DNA from: Methanomethylovorans sp. PtaU1.Bin073
GTDB lineage: Archaea; Halobacteriota; Methanosarcinia; Methanosarcinales; Methanosarcinaceae
Length of the DNA stretch: 5,414 bases
Direction: 5' to 3'
Assembly (NCBI GenBank): GCA_002067265.1
Contig: MVQW01000111.1
Coordinates: forward strand, 1 to 5,414
The notes under the pieces are model-generated. The model did not search any database. It saw only the letters and a list, made by a program, of their open reading frames with translations, and was not told where the DNA came from. The position numbers and the translations under genes are program-made. The number at the start of each line of letters is the position of its first letter. The stretch's first letter is position 1. This document shows positions 5,131 through 5,414 of this stretch, in pieces.

Positions 5131-5260
5131 GACTTGCGAATACTGACAAACAAAAGAAATAGATGCTGAATTGGTTTTCAACACTAAATAATAAAATGTA
5201 GTGAATAATTACTGCGTTGGTATGAAAAATAAAACAATTCTAGAAAAAGCTTAAATGCGT

Positions 5261-5276
5261 AAATATATATATATTA
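5261..5276 (+). promoter_or_regulatory. TATA promoter of the right-edge gene
   Basis: AAATATATATATATTA follows an A-rich stretch and TTAAATGCG. Depending on whether the TATATATA run or the upstream TTAAATG acts as the box, transcription would start near 5280-5295, at or just inside the 5' strand of the leader hairpin. Confidence 0.5.
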
Positions 5277-5282
5277 ATAACA

Positions 5283-5361
5283 AGGAAGGAGGCCACTTTT
5301 AGCCTAAAGGAGTAGAAATAATATAAACAGAGGGAATTCTACGATTGGCTGCCACCTTCTT
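5283..5361 (+). ncRNA. Long nested hairpin in the leader of the right-edge gene (candidate cis-regulatory RNA)
   Basis: Three nested helices can be drawn. The outer one pairs 5283-5293 with 5351-5361 (GAAGG-A-GGC against GCC-A-CCTTC, extended by A-U and G-U, with one A-A mismatch). The middle one pairs AGCC 5301-5304 with GGCT 5347-5350, stacked directly on the outer helix on its 3' side. The inner one pairs GTAGAA 5312-5317 with TTCTAC 5337-5342 across a 19-base A-rich loop. The element lies between a TATA box and the ribosome binding site GAGAGGA (5368-5374). I do not recognise it as a known riboswitch class. A C-box-like GTGATGA (5363) is present but no D box follows within the window. Confidence 0.5.
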
Positions 5362-5380
5362 AGTGATGAGAGGATGTAAT

Positions 5381-5414
5381 ATGATAGCAGTGAATAAAAT
5401 GAACAACCTAAGAA
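5381..5414 (+). CDS. Start of an unidentified protein, cut by the window end
   Basis: ATG 5381 opens a frame MIAVNKMNNLR that runs off the window. GAGAGGA (5368-5374) is well placed before it. In-frame alternatives are ATG 5366, GTG 5363 and TTG 5345; the frame is open back to the TAA at 5324-5326. The TTG has GAGGG (5330-5334) upstream, but using it would place the 3' half of the leader hairpin in coding sequence. Eleven residues are too few to name a family. Transcribed divergently from the methyltransferase gene, it could be unrelated or a restriction partner; nothing visible decides. Confidence 0.45.
   Translation, partial: MIAVNKMNNLR

Noticed and set aside
4876..5169. + strand reading frame of 97 codons over the methyltransferase start
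   Set aside because: It runs antisense to the catalytic DPPF region, lacks a ribosome binding site and has no recognisable protein features.
5196..5214. Imperfect dyad GTAGTGAATAATTACTGC in the right-hand intergenic region
   Set aside because: The arms need a wobble and a bulge and leave almost no loop, and AT-rich sequence gives such partial symmetry often by chance.
5363..5369. GTGATGA as the C box of a C/D box guide RNA
   Set aside because: No CTGA D box follows in the remaining bases, and the motif overlaps the ribosome-binding region of the right-edge gene.

Overview
The window reads as chromosome of a methanogenic archaeon, most likely a member of the Methanosarcinaceae (Methanolobus, Methanococcoides or Methanohalophilus type). 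The left-hand gene is the methanogen-specific ATPase component A2 of the methyl-coenzyme M reductase system. The nitrogen regulator NrpR is present as a short protein with one HTH and a single NrpR regulatory domain, the arrangement known in Methanosarcinales. TATA-box promoters, oligo-T termination tracts and GAGGTGA-type ribosome binding sites also fit archaea. The assignment rests on protein recognition by eye, not on a database search.

Layout, left to right. (1) 2-1387, +: 3' part of atwA, with its start outside the window, followed by a T-rich terminator. (2) 1500-2506, +: a two-gene unit with its own promoter. It encodes a small phasin-like coiled-coil protein and then a GTG-started protein made of two repeated beta-sandwich-like units of the kind seen in methanogen surface proteins, but without a signal peptide. 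A perfect 7-bp hairpin closes this unit. (3) 2572-2847, -: a 91-aa DUF3303-type protein, convergent with unit 2. (4) 2848-3143: a divergent control region with a dyad operator candidate, alternative hairpins and the nrpR promoter. (5) 3144-4124, +: nrpR. (6) 4129-5097, -: an orphan beta-class DNA adenine methyltransferase that converges on nrpR with only 4 bases between the two stop codons. (7) 5098-5414: a second divergent control region. It holds an apparently leaderless methyltransferase promoter on one side. On the other side are a TATA box, a long structured leader and the first codons of an unidentified gene cut by the window end.

The genes do not form one pathway. atwA serves methyl-CoM reductase activation, nrpR controls nitrogen assimilation genes, and the methyltransferase modifies DNA. 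The most distinctive material is in the control regions. The 5266-5414 leader has a nested hairpin whose outer strand can instead pair with a segment just past the start codon, a switch-like geometry. The nrpR/methyltransferase junction has both stop codons at the ends of one 10-bp palindrome, and the nrpR terminator tract is the antisense of the methyltransferase lysine tail. The phasin-like/beta-sandwich pair has no assigned function that I recognise and is the best protein-level candidate for something undescribed.
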